In this document: positions 1-8,203 of the stretch, one piece after another
How the letters are laid out: every line of letters starts with the position of its first letter
How positions within the stretch are numbered: position 1 is the stretch's first letter
Source: Arthrobacter wenxiniae
Lineage (GTDB): Bacteria > Actinomycetota > Actinomycetes > Actinomycetales > Micrococcaceae
Direction of reading: 5' to 3'
DNA length: 64,000 nucleotides
NCBI RefSeq assembly: GCF_013376105.1
Contig: NZ_JAAMFM010000018.1
Coordinates: 17,519-81,518 of the forward strand
The notes under the pieces: generated by a model
What the model was told of the DNA's origin: nothing
Seen by the model: only the letters and a program-made list of their open reading frames with translations
The model's database searches: none
Program-made: the position numbers and the translations under genes

Positions 1-1
1 C

Positions 2-319
2 CAGCCGCACTGCCACCAACACGCCGTCATGGGGTACGACAAGGATCTGGCCCTATTGGAATCCATGGGCTGCGATGTAGATGTCTCCAACGGCTGTTGC
101 GGGCTCGCAGGAAACTTCGGCATGGAAAAGGGACACTACGACGTCTCGGTTGCGATAGCCGAACAAGGAATCCTGGCCAAAATGTCGAACCATCCCGATC
201 GATCCGTCGTGGCGGATGGATTCTCGTGCCGGACGCAAGTGGCCGATCTGGCCGGCCGCAACTCCCGCCACCTTGTGCAGGTCATCGCCGAGGCCCTGGA
301 AAAAGATGGCAACGAATAA
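2..319 (+). CDS. FAD/(Fe-S)-binding oxidoreductase, C-terminal fragment (CCG domain)
   Basis: This is the last 105 codons of a gene that begins outside the window; the frame is open from base 2. The motif PHCHQHA followed about 35 residues later by NGCCGLAGNFGMEKGHYD is the second cysteine-rich CCG repeat found in GlcF/LutA/HdrD-type subunits and at the C-terminus of fused FAD-binding plus Fe-S-binding dehydrogenases. In these families the cysteines hold iron-sulfur clusters that accept electrons from the oxidised hydroxy-acid. Which of the two architectures applies cannot be seen because the N-terminus is missing. The gene ends in TAA and is followed by about 450 bases without a recognisable gene. 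It is not obviously connected with the nitrite/copper cluster that follows. Confidence 0.85.
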   Translation, partial: QPHCHQHAVMGYDKDLALLESMGCDVDVSNGCCGLAGNFGMEKGHYDVSVAIAEQGILAKMSNHPDRSVVADGFSCRTQVADLAGRNSRHLVQVIAEALEKDGNE

Positions 320-769
320 AGACCCCTTAGGATTAGGGCCGACGACCCCCGCTTGCCGGACAGGGGTTAATACAAACCTGCCGATGGGTCGTTTTGGCCT
401 TCTCCTGCATGACATGGTTGCAACAATGCAGGATACTAGCTGGCGCCTGTTCTGCCTTCAAAAGTATGAGTTTTGTATGACGCGGTGGGAACTCCCGCCT
501 GCATGACCTTGAGTGTCGCCGATCGGCCACCGAGCCATGTTCGCTGTTTTCCTCCTGGTTCATCCCGCGGCGCCCAGCTGGGCAGTTAGACCTCAGGACG
601 TATTCATTTCTCCTTTGATGCCTGGGTCTTTTGGGATGACAGGCGTCGTTAGACGATTACCGGCTGGTCGCGACGGACGGGCATCATTTGCCGCTACCGG
701 GCTGGTGTTCCTTAGCTGCACTACCGACGCAGTTCGGCTCGGTGGCAGTCGATCTGGAACCCCCAGCGC
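320..769. other. Intergenic stretch, no gene recognised
   Basis: No reading frame here resembles a known protein. It separates the oxidoreductase end from the decayed regulator on the minus strand and is probably decayed sequence like the region after it. Confidence 0.5.
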
Positions 770-1340
770 CGCTTCATGCGCGTATTCCCGCGAGATGGCT
801 CTCGGCGGGCGTGATGTGCCCCAGGCACCGGTTCGGGCGCACGAAGGGCTCGATGTGAACCGCGCTTGGTGGGGCTTGCATCTGGGCCAGTGCCCCTGGA
901 TGAGGCCCGGGTGCACGGCGCAGACGACATCGGTGTGCCCGCGCGCGATGTCGTAGAAGAGGCACTGATGCACCTCGATCGCCGTCGCGTTCCCGGTGGC
1001 GTTCCCCGTGGCGCCGCTGAGGGTCCCGACTGCGGTTGCGTTGCTGACTCGCGGTGCGGACCCCACCTCGTCAAGCAGCCCGACGGCACGGTCAAACGCG
1101 CGTGCGGAGTCCAGCGGTCCAGCGCCCCGCGTCCATGAGCTGGTCGAGGCGGGAGCCTACCGTATTGGTGTGCAACCCGATCTGCTTGGCGATGTCCTGA
1201 ATGTCGAAACAGTCCGACGGTCACCCGCAGGGCACGCAGGACGGCAACCGGGCTTACTCCCGCAGGCACGCGATGCGTGCGGGAGTCGACCGTTTCAGGA
1301 GCGGGCGTTGTTTGCCCATGGCTTGTCGGCAAAATCCATG
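770..1340 (-). pseudogene. Decayed HTH (COG2345-type) transcriptional regulator
   Basis: Pieces of one regulator can be read in order on the minus strand but in different frames. Near 1130-1204 the helix-turn-helix reads DIAKQIGLHTNTVGSRLDQL, close to DIAARVGLHTNTVRFHLDAL in the intact regulator at 6362-7060. Near 880-965 the metal/cluster-type segment reads CLFYDIARGHTDVVCAVH, matching CPFREVAKEYPEVTCSIH of the intact gene. Near 825-850 EPFVRPNRCLG matches DPFVEPTLCVA. The shifts between these blocks show the gene is broken. It points away from the DUF2249 gene, with an inverted repeat between them, so it was probably their divergent regulator. The intact paralogue at 6.4 kb may now serve both sites, which is inference. 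Confidence 0.8.
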
Positions 1341-1492
1341 GGCCCGGCTTCAGCATGAGGTTCGTGACCGCATAAGCCGGTGACCATGAGTCAGGTCGCG
1401 CATCCCAGGCTTCGCGGCGTCCCCGGACAGAGTGCCTTCGGTCATGTCGTTGCCTCTTTCGACGGGAGATCGGGTGGTAGCCAAGATGGTAG

Positions 1493-1516
1493 TTTTTACT
1501 AAGAGTATAGTAAAAA
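1493..1516. promoter_or_regulatory. Perfect inverted repeat, candidate operator
   Basis: The arms TTTTTACTA and TAGTAAAAA are exact reverse complements separated by six bases. This is strikingly AT-rich for this genome. The site lies between the decayed HTH regulator and the DUF2249 gene, about 49 bases before the DUF2249 start codon, which is where a divergent operator would be expected. No binding data are available. Confidence 0.55.
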
Positions 1517-1564
1517 AGAATCGTGCTCGACGGTCCAGAACCCATCACATGTCAGGAGACCCAG

Positions 1565-1831
1565 ATGTCGCTCGAAACCCACCAGTCCTCCCCCACTGCG
1601 CCCGCCCCCGACGAACTGGACGTCCGGAACCTGCCGCACGGCGGGCGCCACGACATCATCTTCGCCAACCTCGACCAGCTCCGCCCGGGCGGCACCTTCG
1701 TCATCCTCAACGACCACGATCCCAGGCCGCTGCTGTACCAGACCGAGGCACTGTGGCCCGGACGGTACGAATGGAACTATCTTGAAGCCGGACCGCTCCT
1801 GTGGCGGGTCCCGATCACCCGTGCCGGCTGA
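1565..1831 (+). CDS. DUF2249 domain protein
   Basis: This 88-residue protein carries one DUF2249 domain: the signature VRNLPHGGRHDIIFANLDQL is followed by GGTFVILNDHDPRPLLYQ and a C-terminal WNYLEAGPLLWRVPI. DUF2249 is a small fold whose biochemical role is unclear; the genes are often found with denitrification and nitric-oxide genes, which fits the copper cluster downstream. The ATG at 1565 is preferred over an earlier in-frame ATG at 1523 because AGGAG lies at 1554-1558. Its end overlaps the possible start of a second DUF2249 gene, suggesting coupled translation. The perfect inverted repeat at 1493-1516 is its probable control site. Confidence 0.85.
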   Translation: MSLETHQSSPTAPAPDELDVRNLPHGGRHDIIFANLDQLRPGGTFVILNDHDPRPLLYQTEALWPGRYEWNYLEAGPLLWRVPITRAG

Positions 1832-2309
1832 AACCGCAGGTCACGAGACCATCGACGGGCTCACCCGAGTCCTGTCGCGAGCCTGTCGCCACCTCGCTCA
1901 CGCCGGGCAACCCGAGGAAGCGGGCCGGCTCGCGGCGGATGCGTGGGCCCTGCTCCGCCATACCCATCCCGTTCAGGCCCAGCGCCTGGACGGCGTCATG
2001 CACCATGTCGCGCTCCTGGAAACCAAGCCGGAGGCGACGCCGTCGTCCGACCGAGAGGAAACAACCATGCCCGTCACCGACCGCATCGTCGATGTCCGTA
2101 CCGAGATCCCCCGTATCCGCCACCAGCTGATCTTCGACACCTTTGCGTCGCTGGATGCCGGCACGGGATTCGTGTTGGTCAATGACCACGACCCCAAGCC
2201 GCTGTACTACCAGCTCGCGGCGGAGAACGCCGGCGAGTTCTCCTGGGACTACCTCGAGGAGGGTCCAGAGACCTGGCGGGTGCGGATCGGGCGGCTGGCT
2301 CCTGCCTAA
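1821..2309 (+). CDS. DUF2249 domain protein with N-terminal helical segment
   Basis: The C-terminal 80 residues form a DUF2249 domain (VRTEIPRIRHQLIFDTFASL, then FVLVNDHDPKPLYYQ, ending WDYLEEGPETWRVRI) paralogous to the preceding gene. The N-terminal half looks helical and rich in alanine and leucine (LTRVLSRACRHLAHAGQPEE) and is not recognised. The start is uncertain. GTG at 1821 overlaps the previous stop codon and includes the helical part; ATG at 1782 is also open. ATG at 2067, preceded by GAGAGGAAAC, would give the DUF2249 domain alone. Two genes merged into one frame is therefore possible. It sits in the same direction as the first DUF2249 gene and probably belongs to one transcript with it. 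Confidence 0.75.
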   Translation: MPAETAGHETIDGLTRVLSRACRHLAHAGQPEEAGRLAADAWALLRHTHPVQAQRLDGVMHHVALLETKPEATPSSDREETTMPVTDRIVDVRTEIPRIRHQLIFDTFASLDAGTGFVLVNDHDPKPLYYQLAAENAGEFSWDYLEEGPETWRVRIGRLAPA

Positions 2310-2336
2310 GTCAGAAGACTGGCCGCCGAACGGAGC

Positions 2337-2641
2337 CAGCATCGCAAAGAGCTGACTCCCGGCGTCCAGGACGCTTTCCAGACCCCGGCAAGGCCGTCTT
2401 CGCTGACGGTGCGCTACCGGAGAAGACCGAGCAACCCGTCGCGGTGGCCTTCGCACACGTAACCCAACGCCCGGACTGCATCAAGGGCAGCACCGACCTG
2501 GCCGTCCGAAAGGGCAACAACCCCGAGGAAATCATGGAGGCGATTCCGGTCGCCACAGAGATGCGGGCCGTGGGTGCTTTCTCCCACTCGACCCTGGCCC
2601 TGGACCCCATCGAGGCCGCGCAGCCACATGTCGTGACCTGA
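2337..2641 (+). pseudogene. Broken carboxymuconolactone decarboxylase/AhpD-like gene
   Basis: The first part reads ELTPGVQDAFQT and the second [18 protein letters not shown] then [15 protein letters not shown] and [15 protein letters not shown]. Together they make an AhpD-like protein, but the two parts are in different frames: one base appears to be missing in the C/G run near 2389-2394. There is also no start codon in place. The active-site region reads PDCIKGS, where AhpD-type proteins have a CxxC followed by a histidine, so the first cysteine and the histidine are lost as well. The original enzyme would have been a small alkylhydroperoxidase-type protein. Confidence 0.7.
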
Positions 2642-2717
2642 CGGGCCTCGGCCTGGCCCTGGTCCCTGGACAATGGCCGCCACATCACTTCACGTCGGGT
2701 GGACTCGAGCCGGTTCG

Positions 2718-3170
2718 GCCACCGCTGCCACTCTTTGCCACGGATTCAGCCGCGCAGACGGTTCAACGCAGAGGACGCCTGAAACACCCGCGACGCCGAA
2801 AGGGTGGCCTCGGCGTCTACCCGGGACTCCCCTGGCGCAACCGCGACTCACGACCTTTTCATTGCTGGTCACGATGCGATCGTGGAGTTCCTGCGGGGCG
2901 AGCGGGAACTGGACGACGTGCTGCGCAAATTCTGGGTCCGCTTGACGCTTACCGCATCGCCGTGCGTTTCCAGTACGAAGAGCATGACAGCGCGGGCGCC
3001 TGGTTTCGTCGGGACGGCAACGACCCATGGGAGTTCGTCTCCGATGGGTTGATGAGACGTGTGAAGCCAGCATCAACGAGGTGGCCATCGCCGCGCCGGA
3101 CCGTCGTTACCTCGCGCCGCGGACCCGGGCCCAGACTCGGGCCGACTGGCTGCATCAGAACGGCACCAGT
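2718..3170 (+). pseudogene. Broken DUF1348 (NTF2-like) gene
   Basis: DUF1348 blocks appear in order but in several frames: [17 protein letters not shown], then [18 protein letters not shown] (a TGA where the family has Trp), [37 protein letters not shown] with [11 protein letters not shown], and [19 protein letters not shown]. At least two frameshifts and one in-frame stop show it is not functional. DUF1348 proteins are small NTF2-fold proteins of uncertain function. With the AhpD remnant just before it, this marks a stretch of neutral decay between the DUF2249 pair and the copper cluster. Confidence 0.75.
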
Positions 3171-3190
3171 GACACACGCCACAAGACTCA

Positions 3191-3207
3191 TTAGTGTTTT
3201 AAACTAA
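3191..3207. promoter_or_regulatory. Near-perfect 17-bp palindrome upstream of the copper cluster
   Basis: TTAGTGTTTTAAACTAA is a palindrome with one mismatched pair around a central T. It lies about 75 bases before the multicopper oxidase start in an AT-rich leader. It resembles the TTTTTACTA/TAGTAAAAA site at 1493-1516 in composition (ACTA/TAGT core), so the same regulator may bind both; this is inference. Confidence 0.4.
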
Positions 3208-3280
3208 TTTCAATGATAAAACTTAGAACATTCGGTTAAATGTACTAGACGTAACTAAACGCAAGTGGAGAGAAGAGCTC

Positions 3281-4345
3281 ATGAACAGCAGAGTGAAACT
3301 GACGGTGGCCGCAGTCGCCTTTGCGATCGCCCTGGCGGTTCCGACCTGGGCGAGGGCGGAGCCACTGACCGCCGGCGGTTCTCCCGCGCCGGGCACGGCA
3401 GTTTCCTCCTCGATGCCTGACACGGGGGCAGGTAACGCCACGACGGGGGCGTCCTCGGGCGCTGCGGCCGGTGACTGGAAGGCGATGGACAAAACGATGG
3501 CTGCGCGGGACAAGAGCTTCCCGGCGGCCACCAAGGGGCGCGGCGGACAGCTGTTGGTTCCCAAAGTGCTGGCCGACGGAACCAAAGAGTTCCATCTGAC
3601 CGCCGAGATCGCGAAGTGGGAGATCGAGCCGGGCAAGATCGTGGATGCCTGGACGTACAACGGAACGGTGCCCGGACCAACGATCCATGTGAACTTCGGG
3701 GACAAGGTGCGCATTGTGGTCAAGAACGAGCTGCCTGAGTCGACCAGCGTGCATTGGCATGGACTTCACGTGCCCAACAGCATGGACGGCGTTTCGGACG
3801 TGACCCAAGCTCCGATCAAGCCCGGCGCTTCCTTCACTTACGCCTTCAAGATCACCCAGCACGTAGCGGTGAGCTGGTACCACTCGCACCATGACGGGAC
3901 CAAGCAGGTGTCCAGCGGGCTCTGGGGTGCGTTCCTGGTTGGCGAGATGCCTGTGCCGGCCGGGGTGCACGTCAACCAGCACGTGAACTTCCAGCTGCAG
4001 GACTCCGGCACCATCGGGTTGACCATCAACGGCAAGTCGTTCCCAGCCACGGAGCCGGTCAAGGCTCATCTGGGGGACTGGGTGGAGGTCAACTACTTCA
4101 ACGCGGGCACGATGGCCCACCCGATGCACCTTCACGGCGTTGACCAGCTGGTCATCGCCAAAGATGGATTCCCCCTACCGGCACCGTATCTGGCAGACAC
4201 GGTCAATGTGGCCCCCGCTGAGCGTTACACCGTGCTCGTCCACGCCGATGCGCTGGGTACTTGGGCATGGCACTGCCATATCTTCCCCCACTCCGAAGGG
4301 CCCCAGGGCATGTTCGGTTTGTTCACCGAGATGGTCATCTCCTAG
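3281..4345 (+). CDS. Exported two-domain multicopper oxidase
   Basis: The 354-residue protein starts with a signal peptide (basic MNSRVK, hydrophobic 8-21, probable cleavage after ARA near residue 26) and a low-complexity linker to about 65. Two cupredoxin domains follow. Copper motifs are complete: HWHG (158-161), HSHH (201-204), HPMHLH (280-285) and HCHIFPHSEGPQGM (331-344), giving type 1, type 2 and type 3 ligands. The size and motif order match two-domain laccase-like oxidases that assemble as trimers, acting outside the membrane on small reductants or metal ions; the substrate is unknown. It is the first gene of a copper cluster with the NirK-type protein 114 bases downstream. GAGAAGAGCT precedes the ATG. 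Confidence 0.85.
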   Translation: MNSRVKLTVAAVAFAIALAVPTWARAEPLTAGGSPAPGTAVSSSMPDTGAGNATTGASSGAAAGDWKAMDKTMAARDKSFPAATKGRGGQLLVPKVLADGTKEFHLTAEIAKWEIEPGKIVDAWTYNGTVPGPTIHVNFGDKVRIVVKNELPESTSVHWHGLHVPNSMDGVSDVTQAPIKPGASFTYAFKITQHVAVSWYHSHHDGTKQVSSGLWGAFLVGEMPVPAGVHVNQHVNFQLQDSGTIGLTINGKSFPATEPVKAHLGDWVEVNYFNAGTMAHPMHLHGVDQLVIAKDGFPLPAPYLADTVNVAPAERYTVLVHADALGTWAWHCHIFPHSEGPQGMFGLFTEMVIS

Positions 4346-4459
4346 GGCGCCCGACGTCCTCGTCGCGCTCAGCGGCCCTCACCAGAGGTCAATAAGGTGC
4401 CAGGCGCCGCGCTATCTTCTTCGCCCTGACAGTCACCCCCTTCCGTTTGGAGTATTTAG

Positions 4460-5860
4460 GTGCCAAATCTCTCATTACAATCCCTTCGCAGCCATGTCCG
4501 CCAGGCTGCAATATCCCTCAACAAGCTCCTGCCGGTGATCGGTACAGCCCTCAGCCTGGGGCTCATCATCGGTCTCATCATCGCCGGTACCTATCCCTCC
4601 ACCTCACAGGGCGCGACCATGTCCTCCGCGGGCACGGGACACCCAGCCCTGGCCTCGACCTCGAAGAAAGTCACCTTTGAGATCGAGGAAGGAGACATGT
4701 ACGTCAAGCCGAGCTCGATTACGGTTCCGGCGGGCGCGGACGTCACCGTGCATGTCACCAACAAGGGATCCCAACAACACAGCCTGGCATTGGAGGGCCA
4801 GAACGCTGTGATGATCGACGCCGGGAAGTCGGCGACCTTCCACTGGGGCACGATAGCTCAGTCCACCCAGGCTTGGTGCGTAGTGCCCGGCCATAAGGAC
4901 GCCGGCATGGTGCTCGACGTCAAAATCGCCGGCCAGTCCGCAGCGCCGGCCCCAGCCGCCGCTGCTGCAGCCAGTAGCAACGACGCGACGATCGATGCGA
5001 ACGCCAAGCCTGCAGCCGGCTGGAAGCCCCGCGACGCCACACTGCCGCCTGCGGACGGCCAGAAGATCCATTCGGTGACTTTCCATGTCACAGAACAGAA
5101 GATGGAGGTTGCCCCCGGCGTCAAGCAGCTGCGCTGGACGTACAACGGCACAGCGCCTGGCCCGATCCTACGGGGCAAAGTGGGCGACATCTTCAAGATC
5201 CACCTGGTCAATGACGGCTCGATGGAACACTCCATCGACTTCCATGCCTCCAAGGTCGCGCCGAACGTGCAGATGCACACCATCAAGCCGCATCAGTCGC
5301 TGGACTACCAGTTCACCGCGCACTTCTCCGGCATCTTCACCTACCACTGTGGAGCGAACCCGATGATCTACCACATGGGAAACGGCATGTTCGGCGCCGT
5401 GGTCATCGACCCGCCCAGCCTTGACAAGGTCGACAACGAGTTTGTCCTGGTTCAGTCCGAGCTCTACCTCGGCCCGAAGGGCCAGCCCGGCGATCTGAAG
5501 AAGATGCTGGCAGGCAAGACCGACGCCGTCGTCTTCAACGGATACTACAACCAGTACGCACTGGCCCCCATCAAGGTCAAGCCGGGCGCCCGGGTCCGGG
5601 TCTGGCTGGACGATGCCGGGCCCAACGAGAACATGGCGTTCCACACCGTCGGCACCATCTTCGACACCGTGTGGAAGGAAGGCCACTACGAGCTGAAAGC
5701 GGACAACGCCGACCACGGCGGCTCCCAAACCCTCGACCTCCAGCCCACCCAGGGCGGATTTGTGGAGTTCACCTTGCCCGACGCCGGTACCTATCCCTTC
5801 ATCACGCACAAGATGATGAACATGTCCAGTGGAGCCCTCGGCCTCTTCCAGGTCGGCTGA
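4460..5860 (+). CDS. nirK: NirK-type copper nitrite reductase with extra N-terminal cupredoxin
   Basis: The 466-residue protein has an N-terminal membrane anchor (about 23-43). A single cupredoxin domain follows (70-157) with a type 1 site H107, C140, H145, M150, then an alanine-rich linker and a two-domain NirK core (200-466). In the core, type 1 ligands are H257, C297, H305, M310, type 2 ligands are H262, H296 and H450, and the active-site Asp is D260. The residue equivalent to catalytic His255 of Alcaligenes NirK appears to be I400 (HTVGTIFD). The extra cupredoxin would be a built-in electron donor. Nitrite reduction to NO is the likely reaction, but the His255 change leaves room for another one. 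Start is GTG with TTGGAG upstream. Confidence 0.82.
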   Translation: MPNLSLQSLRSHVRQAAISLNKLLPVIGTALSLGLIIGLIIAGTYPSTSQGATMSSAGTGHPALASTSKKVTFEIEEGDMYVKPSSITVPAGADVTVHVTNKGSQQHSLALEGQNAVMIDAGKSATFHWGTIAQSTQAWCVVPGHKDAGMVLDVKIAGQSAAPAPAAAAAASSNDATIDANAKPAAGWKPRDATLPPADGQKIHSVTFHVTEQKMEVAPGVKQLRWTYNGTAPGPILRGKVGDIFKIHLVNDGSMEHSIDFHASKVAPNVQMHTIKPHQSLDYQFTAHFSGIFTYHCGANPMIYHMGNGMFGAVVIDPPSLDKVDNEFVLVQSELYLGPKGQPGDLKKMLAGKTDAVVFNGYYNQYALAPIKVKPGARVRVWLDDAGPNENMAFHTVGTIFDTVWKEGHYELKADNADHGGSQTLDLQPTQGGFVEFTLPDAGTYPFITHKMMNMSSGALGLFQVG

Positions 5861-5878
5861 GATAAGATGGAGCAGATC

Positions 5879-6307
5879 ATGACCACCACCAGCACCCAAA
5901 CCACCACTGCCGGCAACGTGAGAATGCGGAGATCCGCGGCGTTGCCGGTGGCAGCCACCGCCTCGGTACTGGCCGGCTTCATCCACTACATCGTGATGCC
6001 GGAACATCTGGCCGAATGGTGGGTGTATGCCGCGTTCTTCACTGCCATCGGCATGTTCGAACTGATCTGGGCTGCTTTGGTCTTTACCGGCCGGAATCGA
6101 CAGGTGTTGCTGGTCGGAGTCCTGGTCAACGTCGCCGTCCTGGCGTTGTGGGTGGTGACGCGCACGACCGGACTCCCTATCGGTCCCGAGCCCGGCACAC
6201 CCGAAGCGGTGGGTATCTGGGACCTGGTCAGCTGTGCCGCCGAGACCGTAACGGTCCTGGCAGTGCTCTACAGCCTGCTGGGCTCCAAGCGAACGCACCA
6301 TGATTGA
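5879..6307 (+). CDS. Four-helix integral membrane protein of the copper cluster
   Basis: This 142-residue protein has four hydrophobic segments (about 23-40, 46-65, 71-89, 116-135) and no signal peptide. The first loop carries GFIHYIVMPEHLAEWW, with histidines that could bind metal or heme at the membrane surface, but this is speculation. The ATG at 5879 is preferred over 5867 because GGAG lies six bases before it. It begins only 18 bases after the NirK-type gene, so both are surely one transcript. The family is not recognised; position suggests a role in copper delivery or in anchoring the periplasmic oxidoreductases. Confidence 0.75.
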   Translation: MTTTSTQTTTAGNVRMRRSAALPVAATASVLAGFIHYIVMPEHLAEWWVYAAFFTAIGMFELIWAALVFTGRNRQVLLVGVLVNVAVLALWVVTRTTGLPIGPEPGTPEAVGIWDLVSCAAETVTVLAVLYSLLGSKRTHHD

Positions 6308-6361
6308 GGCGCGCCACAGCAGAGTCCGACACTTGGCCTCAGCATTTCGAGGAGGCAAGAA

Positions 6362-7060
6362 ATGAAGCTGCAGCATCGTGGTAAACCTGATCCCGCGATC
6401 GGCGCACTGGGAGCTAGCAGAACACGCGTCCTGGAGGTGCTCCAGGACGCGGGCACGCAGCTGAATGTGAACGACATTGCCGCCAGGGTGGGCCTGCACA
6501 CCAACACGGTCCGCTTCCACCTCGACGCCTTGGTCGCCGCCGGGCTCGTTGCCAGTAAGGCCGAGGAGCGCGAGCTGCCTGGACGTCCGCGGACTCTTTA
6601 TGCGGCCAACGCTAACAGCGACAACGCCGGGAGCCGGAGCTACTTGCTCCTGGCGGAGATCCTGGCCAGCTCGATGTCGACTCAGACACCAGAGCCCCGC
6701 GAGGCCGCCGTCAAGGCCGGTCAGGAATGGGGCCGGTACCTCGGAGAAAGCCCCCCGCCGTTCAAACGAGTGGATGCCGAGGAGGCGACCGAGCGCCTTG
6801 TCAGTGCGATGGATACTCTCGGGTTCTCCCCAGAAAAAGTCACCCGCGGTCGTCAGCGCCAGGTGTTGCTGCACCACTGCCCGTTCCGCGAGGTCGCTAA
6901 GGAATATCCGGAGGTGACGTGCTCGATCCATCTAGGGCTCATGAAAGGCCTCCTTGCCGAGCTTGACGCACCGCTGGAAGTGGAGCGGCTCGACCCCTTC
7001 GTCGAGCCGACGCTGTGTGTGGCCAGCCTCGCCAGCCTCGCCCCCGGCACCGGCGACTGA
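6362..7060 (+). CDS. HTH transcriptional regulator with cysteine-rich C-terminus (COG2345 type)
   Basis: Residues 20-80 form a winged helix-turn-helix (DIAARVGLHTNTVRFHLDAL). The C-terminal half has the conserved pattern HHCPFREVAKEYPEVTCSIH and later EPTLC, the Cys/His set seen in SufR-like regulators that are thought to sense through an iron-sulfur cluster. Length (232 residues) is typical. AGGAGG lies just before the ATG. It follows the membrane protein by about 50 bases in the same direction, and a broken paralogue stands at 770-1340, so it is the likely regulator of the NirK/DUF2249 genes, perhaps responding to NO or oxygen. The signal is inference. Confidence 0.85.
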   Translation: MKLQHRGKPDPAIGALGASRTRVLEVLQDAGTQLNVNDIAARVGLHTNTVRFHLDALVAAGLVASKAEERELPGRPRTLYAANANSDNAGSRSYLLLAEILASSMSTQTPEPREAAVKAGQEWGRYLGESPPPFKRVDAEEATERLVSAMDTLGFSPEKVTRGRQRQVLLHHCPFREVAKEYPEVTCSIHLGLMKGLLAELDAPLEVERLDPFVEPTLCVASLASLAPGTGD

Positions 7061-7308
7061 GCTACAAGGAAACGGTTAGCGGCGTCGGGGCCATATATCT
7101 GACCGGACTGGTTTTGTTGACGCCATGGGCGGGCTGACAGCGGGCATTCCATGCTTGGTGGGCGTCCGCGTGGTTAGGACGGTGTCTGGCTAGCTGTATT
7201 GCCCGGGGACATTAGGTACATGCGGCGTGGCTGAGTGGCAAAAAGAAGACCTCTGGGTGAGGTGGAACTTTTCCAGAGATCCATTCACCCAACCCGGAGG
7301 TCCTCTTC

Positions 7309-7620
7309 ATGTCCCATGTTGATGCTGTTTTGGCTCCGAAGGGGCGGCTGAAGCTGAACCGGTGCGTTGTGGAAGACGGCTGGCCCGTGCGTCGGGCTGC
7401 CGGGCGCGTCAGGTCTCGGCCGCGACCGCGTCCCGGCGGGCGGGCCGCTACCGGGAACTGGGCGATGCGGGCATGAGGGATCGTTCGTCCCGGCCAAGCC
7501 ATTCCCCGCATCTGACTCCGGAACGCATGGATCATCAGGGTACGGGTGAAGCGTCGTTGGGGACCGGCCCGGATCGCCTGGCCCGGATTTTGCCTGATGC
7601 TCGGGTTGCCGGCCCGGCGG
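7309..7620 (+). pseudogene. IS481-family transposase, N-terminal remnant
   Basis: The remnant starts with ATG and reads MSHVDAVLAPKGRLKLN, shifts frame, and continues SAATASRRAGRYRELGDAGM and DRSSRPSHSPHLTPE, then VKRRWGPARIAW in a third frame. These are the N-terminal helix-turn-helix and linker blocks of IS481-type transposases. The catalytic DDE half is missing: the sequence breaks off near 7620 and joins unrelated DNA leading to the recombinase tail. Confidence 0.75.
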
Positions 7621-7810
7621 GGATTTGATTCTCTGTCGGGCCAGTATTCCTGTGCTGCACGTGCGGCTGGGGCCTCTTGCCGCTGGGTGGGCGTCAGTTT
7701 CCACTGGTGCCCAGGAGTTCGTGCTGATGGTTGGAGGGCGGGTCCTGGGTTTTCAGGACCGCGGCGGGACCCGTTGTCGGCGCTGTGCGAGCTCGGAAAT
7801 GGCGGCCAGG

Positions 7811-8203
7811 AAGACCATGGCTGGATTGAGGACGGTAAAGCTGCCACCCTTCGCGGCTGCCACCCTGAAGAAGAAAATTTGCGAAGAGCGTCCGGAACCC
7901 GACGACATGCTGTTCCCATCTTCAACCGGCACCGTTCGAAGCCCCCACAATTTCAGGCGGCAATGGCGGGACGCCCGTGCCGGTTCCGCCTGCGAGTGGG
8001 TCACGCCGCATGTGTTCAGAAAATCCGTCGCCACGCCGATCGACCAGAAATACAGTTCGAAACGGCCGTCCCCCCAGCTGGGACACACGGGCACCGCCAT
8101 CATGGAAAAGCACTATATTGCCAAGGCGTCGGAGACGCCCCACCTCACGGATGCACTTCAAAAGCTTGGCCAGCAGGAACCGCCGGAGGAACCCGGCAGC
8201 TAG
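7811..8203 (+). pseudogene. Tyrosine recombinase (integrase), C-terminal remnant
   Basis: The frame reads GLRTVKLPPFAAATLKKKI, DDMLFPSSTGTVRSPHNFRR, TPHVFRKSVATPIDQ, QLGHTGTAIMEKHYIAK and ends TDALQKLGQQEPPEEPGS. It holds the HxxR block, the late His and the catalytic Tyr of actinobacterial phage-type integrases, but the N-terminal domains and the first catalytic Arg are missing. The upstream part of the open frame does not look like integrase. It marks a former integrated element; a second decayed integrase tail with the same TDAL.KL ending lies beside the tRNA at 46.7 kb. Confidence 0.8.

Noticed and set aside
721..1548. Minus-strand open frame of 275 codons
   Set aside because: Only pieces in other frames match a regulator, so it is described as a pseudogene instead.
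5168..6931. Minus-strand open frame of 587 codons opposite the copper cluster
   Set aside because: It is antisense to genes with clear copper-site motifs and has no domain of its own.
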